Assembly: GCA_017468215.1 (NCBI GenBank)
Contig: JAFUJG010000292.1
Span: 1-23,075, forward strand
DNA from: Clostridia bacterium
Lineage (GTDB): Bacteria > Bacillota > Clostridia > UMGS1883
Reading direction: 5' to 3'
Length of the DNA: 23,075 bases
The translations under genes and the position numbers were made by a program. This document shows positions 1 to 9,000 of the stretch, in pieces. Position 1 is the stretch's first letter, and each line of letters begins with the position of its first letter. The notes beneath the pieces are model-generated. The model was not told the DNA's origin. It saw nothing but the letters and a program-made list of their open reading frames with translations, and did no database searches.

Positions 1-109
1 CGGGAAGTCTGTCCGTTTTGTGTCGGTGTGGGATCGGTTATGTTTTGTCTGCATGGCAAAGCGAAAGCTCGGTCCATCGCGCCGGCGCGGACAACTTGTC
101 CACAGGGCC
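1..109. other. GC-rich segment unlike the adjoining gene
   Basis: The first ~109 bases are clearly richer in G+C than what follows: about half in the first 60 bases and about 70% in 61-110. They include two compact palindromes (GCGCCGGCGC near 78-89 and GGACAACTTGTCC near 89-101). The reading frame passes through them, but the ~30 residues encoded are basic and hydrophilic and do not resemble the membrane helices expected before the conserved GLILFVTSVGF segment of this transporter family. An assembly chimera at a contig end is the simplest reading; a real rearrangement is possible. Confidence 0.5.
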
Positions 110-1132
110 GGTCTTATTCTTTTTGTTACTAGCGTAGGCTTTATTGCAGGTCCTAAGTTTTTCGGTAACCTTAAGAAAAACTTTAAGAGCTATGTAATGA
201 TGGGTCTTGTAATTATATTGGCAGGCGGTCTTTCCGCACTTCTTTGTATTTTTATCGGTAGCCGCACAGGCGGACTTACAGGCAGTGAACTTACATGTAT
301 GATAATAGGTCTTCTTTCCGGCTCGCTCACAAGTACTCCTGCCTTTTCTGCAGCTAAGCAGACTGCAGAATCTATTGCAGCAACACCTGAAATGGCAGAG
401 ACACTTGAAACTCTTGTAACAACAGGTCATGCCATCAGCTACATATTCGGTGTTATAGGCGTTGTTCTCTTTGTTCAGATTGTGCCTAAGCTTATGAAAG
501 CCGACATGGCACACGAAAGAAGTCTTCTTTCTGTAGGTGAAACAGAAACCGTAAAGAAAGAAACAGGAAAGCTTATTCATTTTGACCATTTAGGCTTTGC
601 GGCTTTTGCTTTAGCAGCAATTGTAGGTACTGTTATTGGTAATATTAAAATTCCGATGAGTTCTGCAGGCTTTACAGGCACATGCTTCTCTCTTACAACA
701 ACAGGCGGATGTCTTCTCACAGGTCTTATCTTTGGTCATTTCGGTCGCATTGGTAAGGTGAGCATTATGCCCGAAGCAAAAACACTTAATATCTTCAAGG
801 AACTAGGTCTTATTCTTTTCCTTGTAGGTGCAGGTGTTGCAGGCGGTAACGGATTCTTGGAAATTGTACAGCCCGTTTACTTCATCTACGGTGTTATTAT
901 GACTGTACTTCCTATGATAATAGGCTTCTTCTTTGCAAAGTATGTATTGAAGCTTTGTCTCCTCAATAACCTTGGCTCGCTTACAGGCGGTATGACATCA
1001 ACTCCTGCACTTGGTACACTTATCAATGTTGCTGAAACAGACGACGTTGCATCTTCTTATGCGGCAACATACCCTGTAGCACTTATTGCAGTTGTACTGA
1101 TAAGCCAGTTCATTATTCTTTTTGTAAGATAA
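20..1132 (+). CDS. AspT/YidE-type membrane transporter, 5' truncated
   Basis: An integral membrane protein with two copies of the Asp-Al_Ex (AspT/YidE/YbjL) permease domain. The first copy runs to about residue 165 and the second over about 185-370. Each half carries the family signature: SGSLTSTPAFSAA near residues 98-110, and GSLTGGMTSTPALG near 320-333, the hallmark of the inverted twofold repeat. About ten hydrophobic helices are visible. The TrkA-C domain found between the halves of longer relatives is absent; a short charged linker (HERSLLSVGETETVKKETGK) replaces it. Recognisable homology starts only at about residue 31, so the first helices of the family are missing and the true start lies outside the window or was lost at the junction near base 109. 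The GTG at 20 is only the first start-like codon in an open frame. The family exchanges small carboxylates or amino acids, but the substrate cannot be told here. Confidence 0.8.
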   Translation: MSVWDRLCFVCMAKRKLGPSRRRGQLVHRAGLILFVTSVGFIAGPKFFGNLKKNFKSYVMMGLVIILAGGLSALLCIFIGSRTGGLTGSELTCMIIGLLSGSLTSTPAFSAAKQTAESIAATPEMAETLETLVTTGHAISYIFGVIGVVLFVQIVPKLMKADMAHERSLLSVGETETVKKETGKLIHFDHLGFAAFALAAIVGTVIGNIKIPMSSAGFTGTCFSLTTTGGCLLTGLIFGHFGRIGKVSIMPEAKTLNIFKELGLILFLVGAGVAGGNGFLEIVQPVYFIYGVIMTVLPMIIGFFFAKYVLKLCLLNNLGSLTGGMTSTPALGTLINVAETDDVASSYAATYPVALIAVVLISQFIILFVR

Positions 1133-1143
1133 TCGAAATATTT

Positions 1144-1181
1144 AAGGCGGTGTAAAAAGCAAGTTTTTACACCGCCTTTTT
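1144..1181 (+). terminator. Rho-independent terminator after the transporter
   Basis: A perfect 13 bp stem (GGCGGTGTAAAAA at 1146-1158 with its complement at 1164-1176) closes a 5-base loop and is followed by TTTTT. It starts 13 bases after the transporter stop codon. Confidence 0.95.
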
Positions 1182-1184
1182 GCG

Positions 1185-1213
1185 TTGACAAGGGATTTTT
1201 TGGGCTATATAAT
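1185..1213 (+). promoter_or_regulatory. Full-consensus sigma-A promoter of the rhamnosidase
   Basis: TTGACA at 1185-1190 and TATAAT at 1208-1213 are both exact consensus with a 17 bp spacer. The start point should fall near 1220, which is the first base of the Shine-Dalgarno sequence. The leader is therefore only about 12 bases and leaves no room for an RNA-level control element. The -35 box begins 4 bases after the preceding terminator's T-run. Confidence 0.88.
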
Positions 1214-1231
1214 TAATCTGAGGTGAGGGGT

Positions 1232-3511
1232 ATGACAAATCCTTTTGAACTGTATAATGCAAAATGGATAGGTGAGGGCGATGATTGCACAGAGCATAAC
1301 CATGCACCTGTTTTAATGGGCAGATTTAATACAGATAAAAAATATGAAAAGGTTATGCTTTACATAACAGGGCTTGGTCTTTTTGAAGCAAGTGTTAACG
1401 GCAAGAAAGTAGCGGATATATACTTTGCCCCCGGCGAGAGCAATTTTGCAAAAAGAGTTTATTACGAAAAGCTTGATATAACCCGCCTGGTAAATGTGGG
1501 TGAAAATGAAATATCAATCCTTCTGGGTAACGGACAGTATACAAACTTTAAGATTAACCCGACCATGGAAAGTAACGGGCAGCTGATTGCACCTCATAGA
1601 TACCAGAAAAACGACGGATGCGTTTTTGCAAAGGGTATTAACGGAATGAAAAAGGCTATCTGCGTTGTTGAAGCAGACGGCGAGGCAATATGTGTAACAG
1701 ATGAAAAATGGTTTGTTGCAAAAAGCAATATAACATTCCAAAGCTGGTACGGCGGAGAGGACTATGATGCAACATATAAGGTTGTTTTCGAAAACAATGC
1801 AAAAATTATGCAGCCTCCCTCGTCAGAGTTTTACGAAACAATCTACGCACAACGGTTTTTTAACCCTGTGAGAGAAATTGAAAGATTTGATGCAATCAGT
1901 ATAACAAAAAATGGAGACAGCTATATTGTTGACTTTGGCAAAAACGGTGCAGGGGTGCCCCATATAGTCCTTGACACAACACCTGCCATGCGTGGTATTA
2001 AAATAAAAATGTTCCCCTGTGAGGAGCTTTCTGCTTCGGGCTTTGCCGACCAGAGAAGCTCTACCCAGAGCTGGAGCGAGACAAAGAAATGCGAAATAAG
2101 CGACAGCTATGTAATTGGCGGCACAGGTCGTGAGGAGTGGCATCCTGTGTTTTGCTACCACGGTTTCAGGTATCTGGAAATCAAGGGTATGCCCTATGAA
2201 CCAAAGTGCGAAAACTTCAAATATATAAGGCTTATGGCAGACAACAAAAAGGAAGGCTGTTTTGAAACTGATAATGACGTGTTGCAAAAGATTAATGATA
2301 TAACAGAACGCAGCATTGAGAGCAATATGTTTTTTTCTTTTACGGACTGCCCCCAGATTGAAAAGCTGGGCTGGCTTGAAACAAGCCACTTAATGTTCAA
2401 GAGCATGGCGTATGGATGGGACATAAAAAACTGGATATCTAAAATTGCACAGGATATGGCAGACAGTGTGCAGATAGAGGATTACGGAGACGGAGAAGCC
2501 TTTGGCTATATGCCTGCAATTGTTCCCGAGTACCACCGTATAATGGGGCTTCACCGTGATGTTAACTGGGGCGGTGCGTGTATTATGACACCGTGGTATT
2601 ATTATAAATTTTACAACGATAAAAGCATTTTAAAGCATGCATCTGCGGGCGGGTATTACATAAACCATTTAAGCCTGCACGAAAAAGACGGACTTTTAGA
2701 TAATTATTCGCAAATGGGCGACTGGGGGCAGATAAATGAAAACACTCCCACAAAGTTAGTGGAGAACTGTGCATATTATCTTTTGCTTAATACATATGCA
2801 GACATACAGTTTGAATTAGCGAAGGATATGGTTGGTGAGGCGGAAGCGAATGAGGTAGCAAAGCTGTACCGTGAAAGAGCAGAACGTGTTAAAAAAGCTT
2901 TTCATGAAAACTCTGTTTGCTACGATAAAGAAACCCATACCTACGGCAACGGCAGCCAGGCAAGCTATGGCTGTGTGCTTTTTTCGGGTATTTTTTTAGA
3001 GGAAAACGAAAATAGTGCGGTGGAAGGATTGGTTAATGCTGTAAAAAGAGCAGATTATCACCTCACAAGCGGTGAAGTTGGCTTAAAGCAGGTTTTCAGT
3101 ACACTTCATAAGTACGGCTATGATGACATTGTGTATAAAATGGTTACAAACCCAAATCCTCCTGGATACGGATATTTTGCCAAAAAAAATCTTACCACAC
3201 TTCCTGAGTACTGGAACTATGAACAGTTATGGTGGGGTATGGTACGAAGCCGTAATCATGCCATGATGGGTCATGTAAAAGAGTGGATTGCTGAAGCAAT
3301 TTTAGGCTTTGGACAAAATGGAGATAGAATTACAATAAAACCCTATATCCCCGAAGGCACAACCATGGCAAAAGGCAGAGTTTTAACAGCCTTGGGCTGT
3401 GTGGATATTTCGTGGAGGACAGACGGAAACAAAATAAAAATTGACTTCACGGCACCTGAGGGGGCACGAGTTACTTTGCAACCGCCCAAGGGATATATAC
3501 TAACAAGCTGA
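1232..3511 (+). CDS. GH78 alpha-L-rhamnosidase, cytoplasmic
   Basis: Predicted to release terminal alpha-L-rhamnose from oligosaccharides, such as rhamnogalacturonan fragments, or glycosides. It is 759 residues from ATG 1232. That start is preferred over the in-frame GTG at 1223 because GAGGTGA (1220-1226) is a Shine-Dalgarno sequence that ends 5 bases before the ATG and contains the GTG. No signal peptide is seen. The N-terminal beta-sandwich (about 1-150) shows the usual pattern (ITGLGLFEASVNGKKV, then ILLGNGQY). A central domain ends with GFRYLEIKG. The (alpha/alpha)6 barrel carries DCPQIEKLGWLE at 372-383, the GH78 catalytic block, with E377 the likely general acid, then VNWGGACIMTPW, MGDWGQI and the late SRNHAMMGHVKEW block. 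A C-terminal beta domain closes the chain. The acid block is one residue shorter than the DCPxRDERxGW form, as in the DCPHREKLGWLEQ subgroup. It has its own promoter and no operon partner. Confidence 0.9.
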   Translation: MTNPFELYNAKWIGEGDDCTEHNHAPVLMGRFNTDKKYEKVMLYITGLGLFEASVNGKKVADIYFAPGESNFAKRVYYEKLDITRLVNVGENEISILLGNGQYTNFKINPTMESNGQLIAPHRYQKNDGCVFAKGINGMKKAICVVEADGEAICVTDEKWFVAKSNITFQSWYGGEDYDATYKVVFENNAKIMQPPSSEFYETIYAQRFFNPVREIERFDAISITKNGDSYIVDFGKNGAGVPHIVLDTTPAMRGIKIKMFPCEELSASGFADQRSSTQSWSETKKCEISDSYVIGGTGREEWHPVFCYHGFRYLEIKGMPYEPKCENFKYIRLMADNKKEGCFETDNDVLQKINDITERSIESNMFFSFTDCPQIEKLGWLETSHLMFKSMAYGWDIKNWISKIAQDMADSVQIEDYGDGEAFGYMPAIVPEYHRIMGLHRDVNWGGACIMTPWYYYKFYNDKSILKHASAGGYYINHLSLHEKDGLLDNYSQMGDWGQINENTPTKLVENCAYYLLLNTYADIQFELAKDMVGEAEANEVAKLYRERAERVKKAFHENSVCYDKETHTYGNGSQASYGCVLFSGIFLEENENSAVEGLVNAVKRADYHLTSGEVGLKQVFSTLHKYGYDDIVYKMVTNPNPPGYGYFAKKNLTTLPEYWNYEQLWWGMVRSRNHAMMGHVKEWIAEAILGFGQNGDRITIKPYIPEGTTMAKGRVLTALGCVDISWRTDGNKIKIDFTAPEGARVTLQPPKGYILTS

Positions 3512-3525
3512 TTGTCATAAAATAA

Positions 3526-3554
3526 TTGACTATGCTTTTATTTAGGCGTATAAT
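3526..3554 (+). promoter_or_regulatory. sigma-A promoter of metY
   Basis: TTGACT (3526-3531), a 17 bp spacer and TATAAT (3549-3554). The expected start is near 3561, giving a ~29-base leader with AAAGGAGA at 3576-3583, 6 bases before the ATG. The leader is too short for a SAM riboswitch or T-box, which is notable for a methionine gene. No terminator hairpin separates this promoter from the rhamnosidase stop. Confidence 0.85.
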
Positions 3555-3589
3555 AATACCAAATATTCTGTTGGCAAAGGAGAATTAAA

Positions 3590-4867
3590 ATGAATTCAAG
3601 AATTGAAACAAAATGTATCCACGAGGGCTACAAACCCAAGCAGGGTGAACCCAGGCAGCTTCCTGTATACCAGTCTACAACATTTAAGTATGACACAAGT
3701 GACTATATGGGAAAGCTCTTTGACCTTGAAGCGGAAGGATACTTCTATACAAGATTACAGAATCCTACAAACGATGCTGTTGCAGCTAAAATCTGTGCCA
3801 TGGAGGGCGGCGTAGCAGCAATGCTTACATCCTCCGGTCAGGCAGCTAACTTTTATGCAATTTTCAATATCTGCGAAGCGGGTGACCACTTTATTGCATC
3901 CAGCTCAATTTACGGAGGAACATACAACCTCTTTGGTGTGAGCATGGCGAAGATGGGTATTGAATGTACATTTGTAGACCAGACCCTTTCTGAGGAGGAG
4001 CTTGCTAAGTATTTTAAGCCTAACACAAAGGCTGTTTTTGCCGAAACAATTACAAATCCCACCGTTACAATACTTGATATTGAAAAGTTTGCACGCCTTG
4101 CACATTCACACGGTGTTCCGCTTATTATAGACAACACCTTTGCAACACCTGTTAACTGCCGCCCCTTTGAGTGGGGTGCAGATATTGTAACACACTCCAC
4201 AACAAAGTACATGGACGGTCAGGGTGTTTCCGTAGGCGGATGTATCGTAGATTCCGGCAACTTTGACTGGATGGCAAATGCAGAAAAGTTCCCCGGGCTC
4301 ACAACTCCCGACGAGTCCTACCACGGCATTACCTACGCTGAAAAATTCGGTAAGGGTGCGTATATCACCAAGGCAACTGCTCAGCTCATGCGTGACTTTG
4401 GTTCTATCCAGTCTCCGCAGAATGCATTTTATCTTAACCTTGGTCTGGAAACCCTTCCTGTAAGAGTAGAAAGGCACTGCTCAAATGCATTGAAGGTGGC
4501 ACAGTTCCTTAAGAACAATGACAAGATTGCTTGGGTACATTATGCAGACTTAGAAGGCGATGAATACAACAGCCTTGCTAAGAAATATATGCCCAACGGT
4601 ACCTGCGGTGTACTTGCTTTTGCGGTAAAGGGCGACAGAGCTACTGCAAATAAGTTTATGGACAGCTTAAAGTTCATATCTATCGTAACACATGTAGCCG
4701 ATGCAAAGAGCTGTCTGTTACATCCTGCAAGCCATACGCACCGCCAGCTTACTGACGAACAGCTTCGTGAAGCAGGTGTTGCACCCGACTTAATCCGTCT
4801 TTCTGTAGGCATCGAAAACGCTGACGATATTATCGAAGATATCCGGCAGGCACTCAGTCTCATTTAA
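3590..4867 (+). CDS. metY: O-acetylhomoserine sulfhydrylase (homocysteine synthase)
   Basis: A PLP-dependent enzyme of the Cys/Met metabolism family that makes homocysteine from O-acetylhomoserine and sulfide in the cytoplasm. The 425-residue length is normal for the O-acetylhomoserine sulfhydrylase branch and longer than the ~380-400 of cystathionine synthases and lyases. Visible landmarks are the N-terminal ETKCIHEGYKP and PVYQSTTFKY blocks, YTRLQNPTNDAVAAKI, the SSGQAAN turn that holds the PLP phosphate, SSSIYGGTYNLF, and HSTTKYMDGQG, in which K206 should form the Schiff base. The C-terminal HPASHTHRQL and IRLSVGIENADDI blocks are also typical. The start is fixed by AAAGGAGA 6 bases upstream. 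It converges with metF, whose product supplies methyl-tetrahydrofolate for methylating the homocysteine made here. A methionine gamma-lyase is less likely given the length and sequence blocks. Confidence 0.92.
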   Translation: MNSRIETKCIHEGYKPKQGEPRQLPVYQSTTFKYDTSDYMGKLFDLEAEGYFYTRLQNPTNDAVAAKICAMEGGVAAMLTSSGQAANFYAIFNICEAGDHFIASSSIYGGTYNLFGVSMAKMGIECTFVDQTLSEEELAKYFKPNTKAVFAETITNPTVTILDIEKFARLAHSHGVPLIIDNTFATPVNCRPFEWGADIVTHSTTKYMDGQGVSVGGCIVDSGNFDWMANAEKFPGLTTPDESYHGITYAEKFGKGAYITKATAQLMRDFGSIQSPQNAFYLNLGLETLPVRVERHCSNALKVAQFLKNNDKIAWVHYADLEGDEYNSLAKKYMPNGTCGVLAFAVKGDRATANKFMDSLKFISIVTHVADAKSCLLHPASHTHRQLTDEQLREAGVAPDLIRLSVGIENADDIIEDIRQALSLI

Positions 4868-4878
4868 AATAAGGTAAT

Positions 4879-4922
4879 TACAAATAGAAAAAGCGACCAA
4901 ACGGTCTCTTTTTCTATTTGTA
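4879..4922. terminator. Shared bidirectional terminator between metY and metF
   Basis: A 15 bp perfect outer stem (TACAAATAGAAAAAG at 4879-4893 with 4908-4922), one C/T mismatch, then GACC/GGTC around a 4-base AAAC loop. It fills the gap between the convergent stop codons (4867 and 4927). The stem carries U-rich arms in either direction rather than a long external T-run. Confidence 0.8.
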
Positions 4923-4926
4923 AAAA

Positions 4927-5820
4927 TCAAAAGGTTTTACCCAGAATATCGGAAAGATTTGCACTGATTTTCTCGGCAATATCGGGTTTGTTCATGGAGT
5001 AAACGTGCACATTTGTAATACCGTTTGCATAAAGGTCAATTATCTGGTCAGTTGCGTAGGCTATGCCTGCCTGCTTCATGCTGTCCGGGTCGGTGCCGAA
5101 TTTATCCACAAGGCTTGCAAAGCGGCGGGGCATAAAGGAGCCCGAGAGCTTTATCGCTCTTTCTACCTGGTTGGCATTGGTTATGGGCATGATGCCGGGA
5201 ATTACAGGCACATTAATGCCCGCTTCACGGATTTTGTACAAAAAGTTATAAAGAAGATTGTTATCAAAAAACATCTGAGTCGTAAGGAAGTCGCAGCCTG
5301 CGTCGACCTTTTCCTTCAAAAAGGCTATATCTTCCTTTTGGTTGGTGCTTTCGGGATGAATTTCGGGATAGCATGCACCGCCAATGCAAAAATCGGGCGA
5401 TATTTCCTTTAAGTCTCTAACAAGCTCAATTGCATGCTTATAATCCCAGCTTGAACGGTCGGCACCCTCCAGCTGAGGCGGAATATCACCTCTGAGCGCC
5501 ATAACGTTCTGGATGCCTGCATCCCTAATTTCTTTAATTTTACCTAAAACGGTCTGCTTTGTAGAGGAAACACAGGTTAAGTGTGCAAGGGTTGGAACGT
5601 CGTAAAGCTTTTTGATATTTGAGGCAATATCTAAGGTGTACTTGCTTGTACCTCCGCCTGCACCGTAGGTTACGCTCATAAACGAGGGGTTAAGCTTGGC
5701 AATCTCCTCTGTGGCATGCTTTACGCTGTCAAAACCCATTTCGGTTTTGGGCGGAAAAACTTCAAAAGAAAGTGATAATGTATCTTTATTGAGAATGTCA
5801 ATTATTTTCACGGTAAACAC
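4927..5820 (-). CDS. metF: 5,10-methylenetetrahydrofolate reductase
   Basis: A flavoprotein that reduces 5,10-methylene-THF to 5-methyl-THF, the methyl donor for methionine synthesis. The 297 residues match the bacterial MetF TIM barrel. Diagnostic blocks include SLSFEVFPPKTEMGFDS near the N-terminus, SVTYGAGGGTS, TLAHLTCVS, NVMALRGDIPP, IGGACYPEIHPES, FLTTQMFFDN (catalytic region) and PVIPGIMPITNANQ. The start is uncertain. The longest frame opens with GTG at 5820 behind a weak SD. A second GTG at 5811 would give M-K-I-I-D-I-L, closer to typical MetF N-termini, also without a good SD. The ATG seen at 5822 is in another frame that stops at once. The gene has its own promoter and converges with metY. 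Confidence 0.93.
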   Translation of the reverse strand: MFTVKIIDILNKDTLSLSFEVFPPKTEMGFDSVKHATEEIAKLNPSFMSVTYGAGGGTSKYTLDIASNIKKLYDVPTLAHLTCVSSTKQTVLGKIKEIRDAGIQNVMALRGDIPPQLEGADRSSWDYKHAIELVRDLKEISPDFCIGGACYPEIHPESTNQKEDIAFLKEKVDAGCDFLTTQMFFDNNLLYNFLYKIREAGINVPVIPGIMPITNANQVERAIKLSGSFMPRRFASLVDKFGTDPDSMKQAGIAYATDQIIDLYANGITNVHVYSMNKPDIAEKISANLSDILGKTF

Positions 5821-5839
5821 ATCCGTTCATTTTTTTCAG

Positions 5840-5869
5840 ATTATACCACTTCTTTGGGGATTTAGTCAA
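5840..5869 (-). promoter_or_regulatory. sigma-A promoter of metF
   Basis: Read on the minus strand: TTGACT (5869-5864), an 18 bp spacer and TATAAT (5845-5840). Transcription should begin near 5833, only about a dozen bases before the GTG start at 5820, so the leader is very short. Confidence 0.8.
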
Positions 5870-5938
5870 TAAAAGGAATTGAAAAGTTTATAAAAGCACT
5901 AAAAAAAGGGAAAATTTTGAAAATTTAACAAAATTGCA

Positions 5939-5967
5939 TAGACAGAAAATTTGCCAAATGATATAAT
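5939..5967 (+). promoter_or_regulatory. sigma-A promoter of the GH16/PLC-like operon
   Basis: TAGACA (5939-5944, one mismatch to TTGACA), 17 bp, TATAAT (5962-5967). Directly upstream, 5900-5935 is a run of A- and T-tracts resembling an UP element. The expected start near 5974 leaves a ~30-base leader with AGAAGGAAGG at 5987-5996 before ATG 6004. No hairpin or operator-like palindrome is evident. Confidence 0.7.
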
Positions 5968-6003
5968 TGTTATATATAAGAATTTTAGAAGGAAGGCATT
6001 AAA

Positions 6004-9000
6004 ATGAAAAAAGTTTTGTCGATTGTTCTTGTTATTGTCATGATACTTTCTGTTGTAACAATACCTGCTTCGGCAAACGATGTAAGCGTAAAAGTGAACG
6101 GAAAAAGGACAAATGCTGCCGCCGTGTTCAGTGTAGAGCTTCATAACGCAGGAGCAAGCGACGAGCAGGTAAGTATCTATCTGGCTACCTTTGAGGCGGA
6201 TACATCGTTCAAAAATGTAGAGAAATATATAATAGATATTGCGGCAGAAAGCCGTGAATACCTGACCTATACAGCAGATATTTCGCAGGGTGCTGCAAGG
6301 CTCTTTATATGGGACGGCATGCTTCCTCTTGCAAGACTGTCCAGTGACGATTGTGAGGTCGTGGAAAGCCTTGAGGGCGAGAAGATTGATATTGGTGCAG
6401 ATGATGTATGGGCAAGCAATATTGACAGTACAAACCCTGCGGCGAATGCCGTTGACCAGGATGCCGGTACAGGCTGGGTTGTTGCATCGGCAAGTGATGA
6501 TGCCCCCGAAAGTATAACCGCTTACCTTGGCGGAGATTACATTTTGTCACAGTTTAGTATATCCTTTACAGGCACCTGTGATTATGCGGTTGCATGCTCT
6601 GAAGACGGTGAAAACTTTACTGAGCTTAAAGCTGCAACCTCCACCGGCAATGAAACCTTCAGCGTGTCACAGCTTCGTGCAAGGTATGTGCGTCTGACAG
6701 TTTTTGAAGCTACAACAGTTAACGAGCTGTCTGTATACGGCTTTGAAGATAATGTGGGTGCAATCCTTATGAGCAAAGAGGATATGGAAAACGACTGGCA
6801 TATTTCGGTGATGGACGAAATGACATACACAGATTACATCCCTCTTATGGGCTCAAAGCTCTATGCCGAGGCAGAGGGTAACTCCCTTGTGCTTTATGAT
6901 GCAGTTGGCCGTGACGGTACAGTTGATGGTGAAAAGCTTGCGATTTCCTCGGTTACTGCAAGCCAGGAACCCGAAAGTGCAAATGCGGCAGCAAACGTGC
7001 TTGACGGCGATGCTGCTACCATATGGACAGCATCGGGCGTAACTGATGCTGCTCCCGCAACGCTTGTTTTAGACCTGGGCGGAACAAACAATGTTTCAAG
7101 CGTTGGCATAGCCTTCGGTAACGGTTCCTCCAGAACTTATACATATTCTGTTGCTGTAAGCACAAATAAGTCAAGCTATACAGAGGTTGTTTCCAAGACA
7201 ACTGCAAAGAGTACTGACGATATTCAGAAAGCATACTTTACAAGTACAAGTGCAAGATATATAAAGCTTACCTTCTACGCAAGAGTAGACAGCTCAAACA
7301 ACGGCTGGATAAGAGTTAGCGAAGTTGAAGCTTACGGCGGTGATGCCCCCGTTGAAGGTGCAGGCGGTGTGCTTGCACAAAAAAGCCTTGATATACCCGC
7401 CTCCAGAGGCGACTATGAAATCACCTTTGATTTAGAGGTGCCCTCTGCTATCGAGTCGGAAGCTACAAATGCATTTTACTCGGGTATATCTCTTACAGAC
7501 GGTATTATTTCAGGCGGTGCAGACCTTGACAACTTTACCGCAATACAAATAAAGCTGGATAATGACGGAGAAAAGCTTGCCATAAAGCAGATGGTTTCTG
7601 ACTACTTCAACGAAGGCTCTCCGGTTGCTTTGTTTGAAAACACCTTCAAAAAAGATGAAAAGGTCAGCTTTTCCATGTTGGTTTCCCCTTTGAACAGATG
7701 TTGTTTTGTAACCGTTTCTGACTCAAATGTGACCGAAACCCAGGCTGTGTATTTCTCATATTCGGATGCAGAGCTTACACGTAATGTGGGCTGGTCAGGA
7801 TATGAGGCAAATACAATAGTTTTCAATACCGGTGCAGGTGCGAAAAACCAGATGACAATAACTGACTTTGAGCTTAGGCAGGTTGACCGAAATATCGGAA
7901 CTCTTTCCGGTGCCGACCCCATTAACGGTATTGTAAGGCTTGAAGCAACAAGACTTAGTTCATACCCCACAAGCGGGACAGCTTACGGACGCTACGTATA
8001 TCATAACGGTGCTGACGGCATTATTTCCGTTGCGGCAAACAAAAACCCTGCAATTACACGCTTTGTTGAACGTCGTGGGCTTATGGGCACAGGCGTATCA
8101 TTTGAATCTGTTACAATGCCGGGTTACTTCATTGTTGCCGAGATGGGAGATAGCTACTATCTTAAAAAGTTTAAAAACACAGGCGACTTCCTGGCAAGTG
8201 CAACCTTTTACAAGGAGGAGGCAGAAAATGTAGGCTACTACACAGGAAGCACATACATATACCGTTCCTATCTCACTGCGGCAAATTCTGACGCTACTGC
8301 CATGGAGACAAAGTATCTTTACGATACAACAAGCGACTACATCACAGGCGATATGAAGCCCTGGAAGATGTGGACACAGGCACAGGGTACATTCTACCTC
8401 AGAAGTGAAGGTATAGCATACGTATCCGACAACTTCAACGGAAACAGCCTTAACGGTCAGTGGTGGACAAATTATCCGTGGAAGTCGAACAATCCCACAA
8501 ACGATTCGTATAACTTCACAGCACTTATTACAAAAAACAATGTAATAGTTGAAAACGGCGAGTTGCTTCTTAAAGCCACAAAGATTGATGAAAATGCATG
8601 GACTACTGATACAAACGGCGAAACAGGTAAGCAGTATAACGGCGACTTCGGCAGAACAGACTGGAAAAAGTGGCAGGGCTATGTTGGTGTTGTAAGTGTT
8701 CAGAACAAGGTTTACAACAAGCAGTGCTATGTTGAAGGCAGGTTCAAGGACCCTGATAGTCCCATCGGCTACTGGAATGCGTTCTGGTTAACAGGCCGTG
8801 ACTCATGGCCTCCCGAAATTGACATTTTTGAAACCCTTTCCTCAAAGTATGGTCACTATGCATGGCATACAGCACTTCATGGGGAAGGCGATTCCGACAA
8901 CCGTTTCGGTAAGATAACAAGCGGTACAAACATTGCAACAGGCTACAATACTTGGTCTATGGACTGGGGCTATGACTACATTAAGTTCTATTTGAACGGA

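Noticed and set aside
38..589. A 183-codon minus-strand frame opposite the transporter
   Set aside because: It is an antisense shadow of a clear membrane-protein gene, with Cys/Lys-rich composition and no start signals.
3512..3589. Possible SAM riboswitch or T-box leader before metY
   Set aside because: The promoter lies at 3526-3554, so only about 29 bases are transcribed before the ATG; that is too short for either element.
4927..5820. Reading metF and metY as one regulated divergent pair
   Set aside because: They converge, each with its own sigma-A promoter and a shared terminator; there is no common regulatory region.
5881..5938. Possible small gene or regulatory RNA upstream of the GH16 gene
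   Set aside because: It is simple A/T tracts with no SD, no start codon in a useful frame and no stable hairpin; best explained as UP-element-like promoter DNA.
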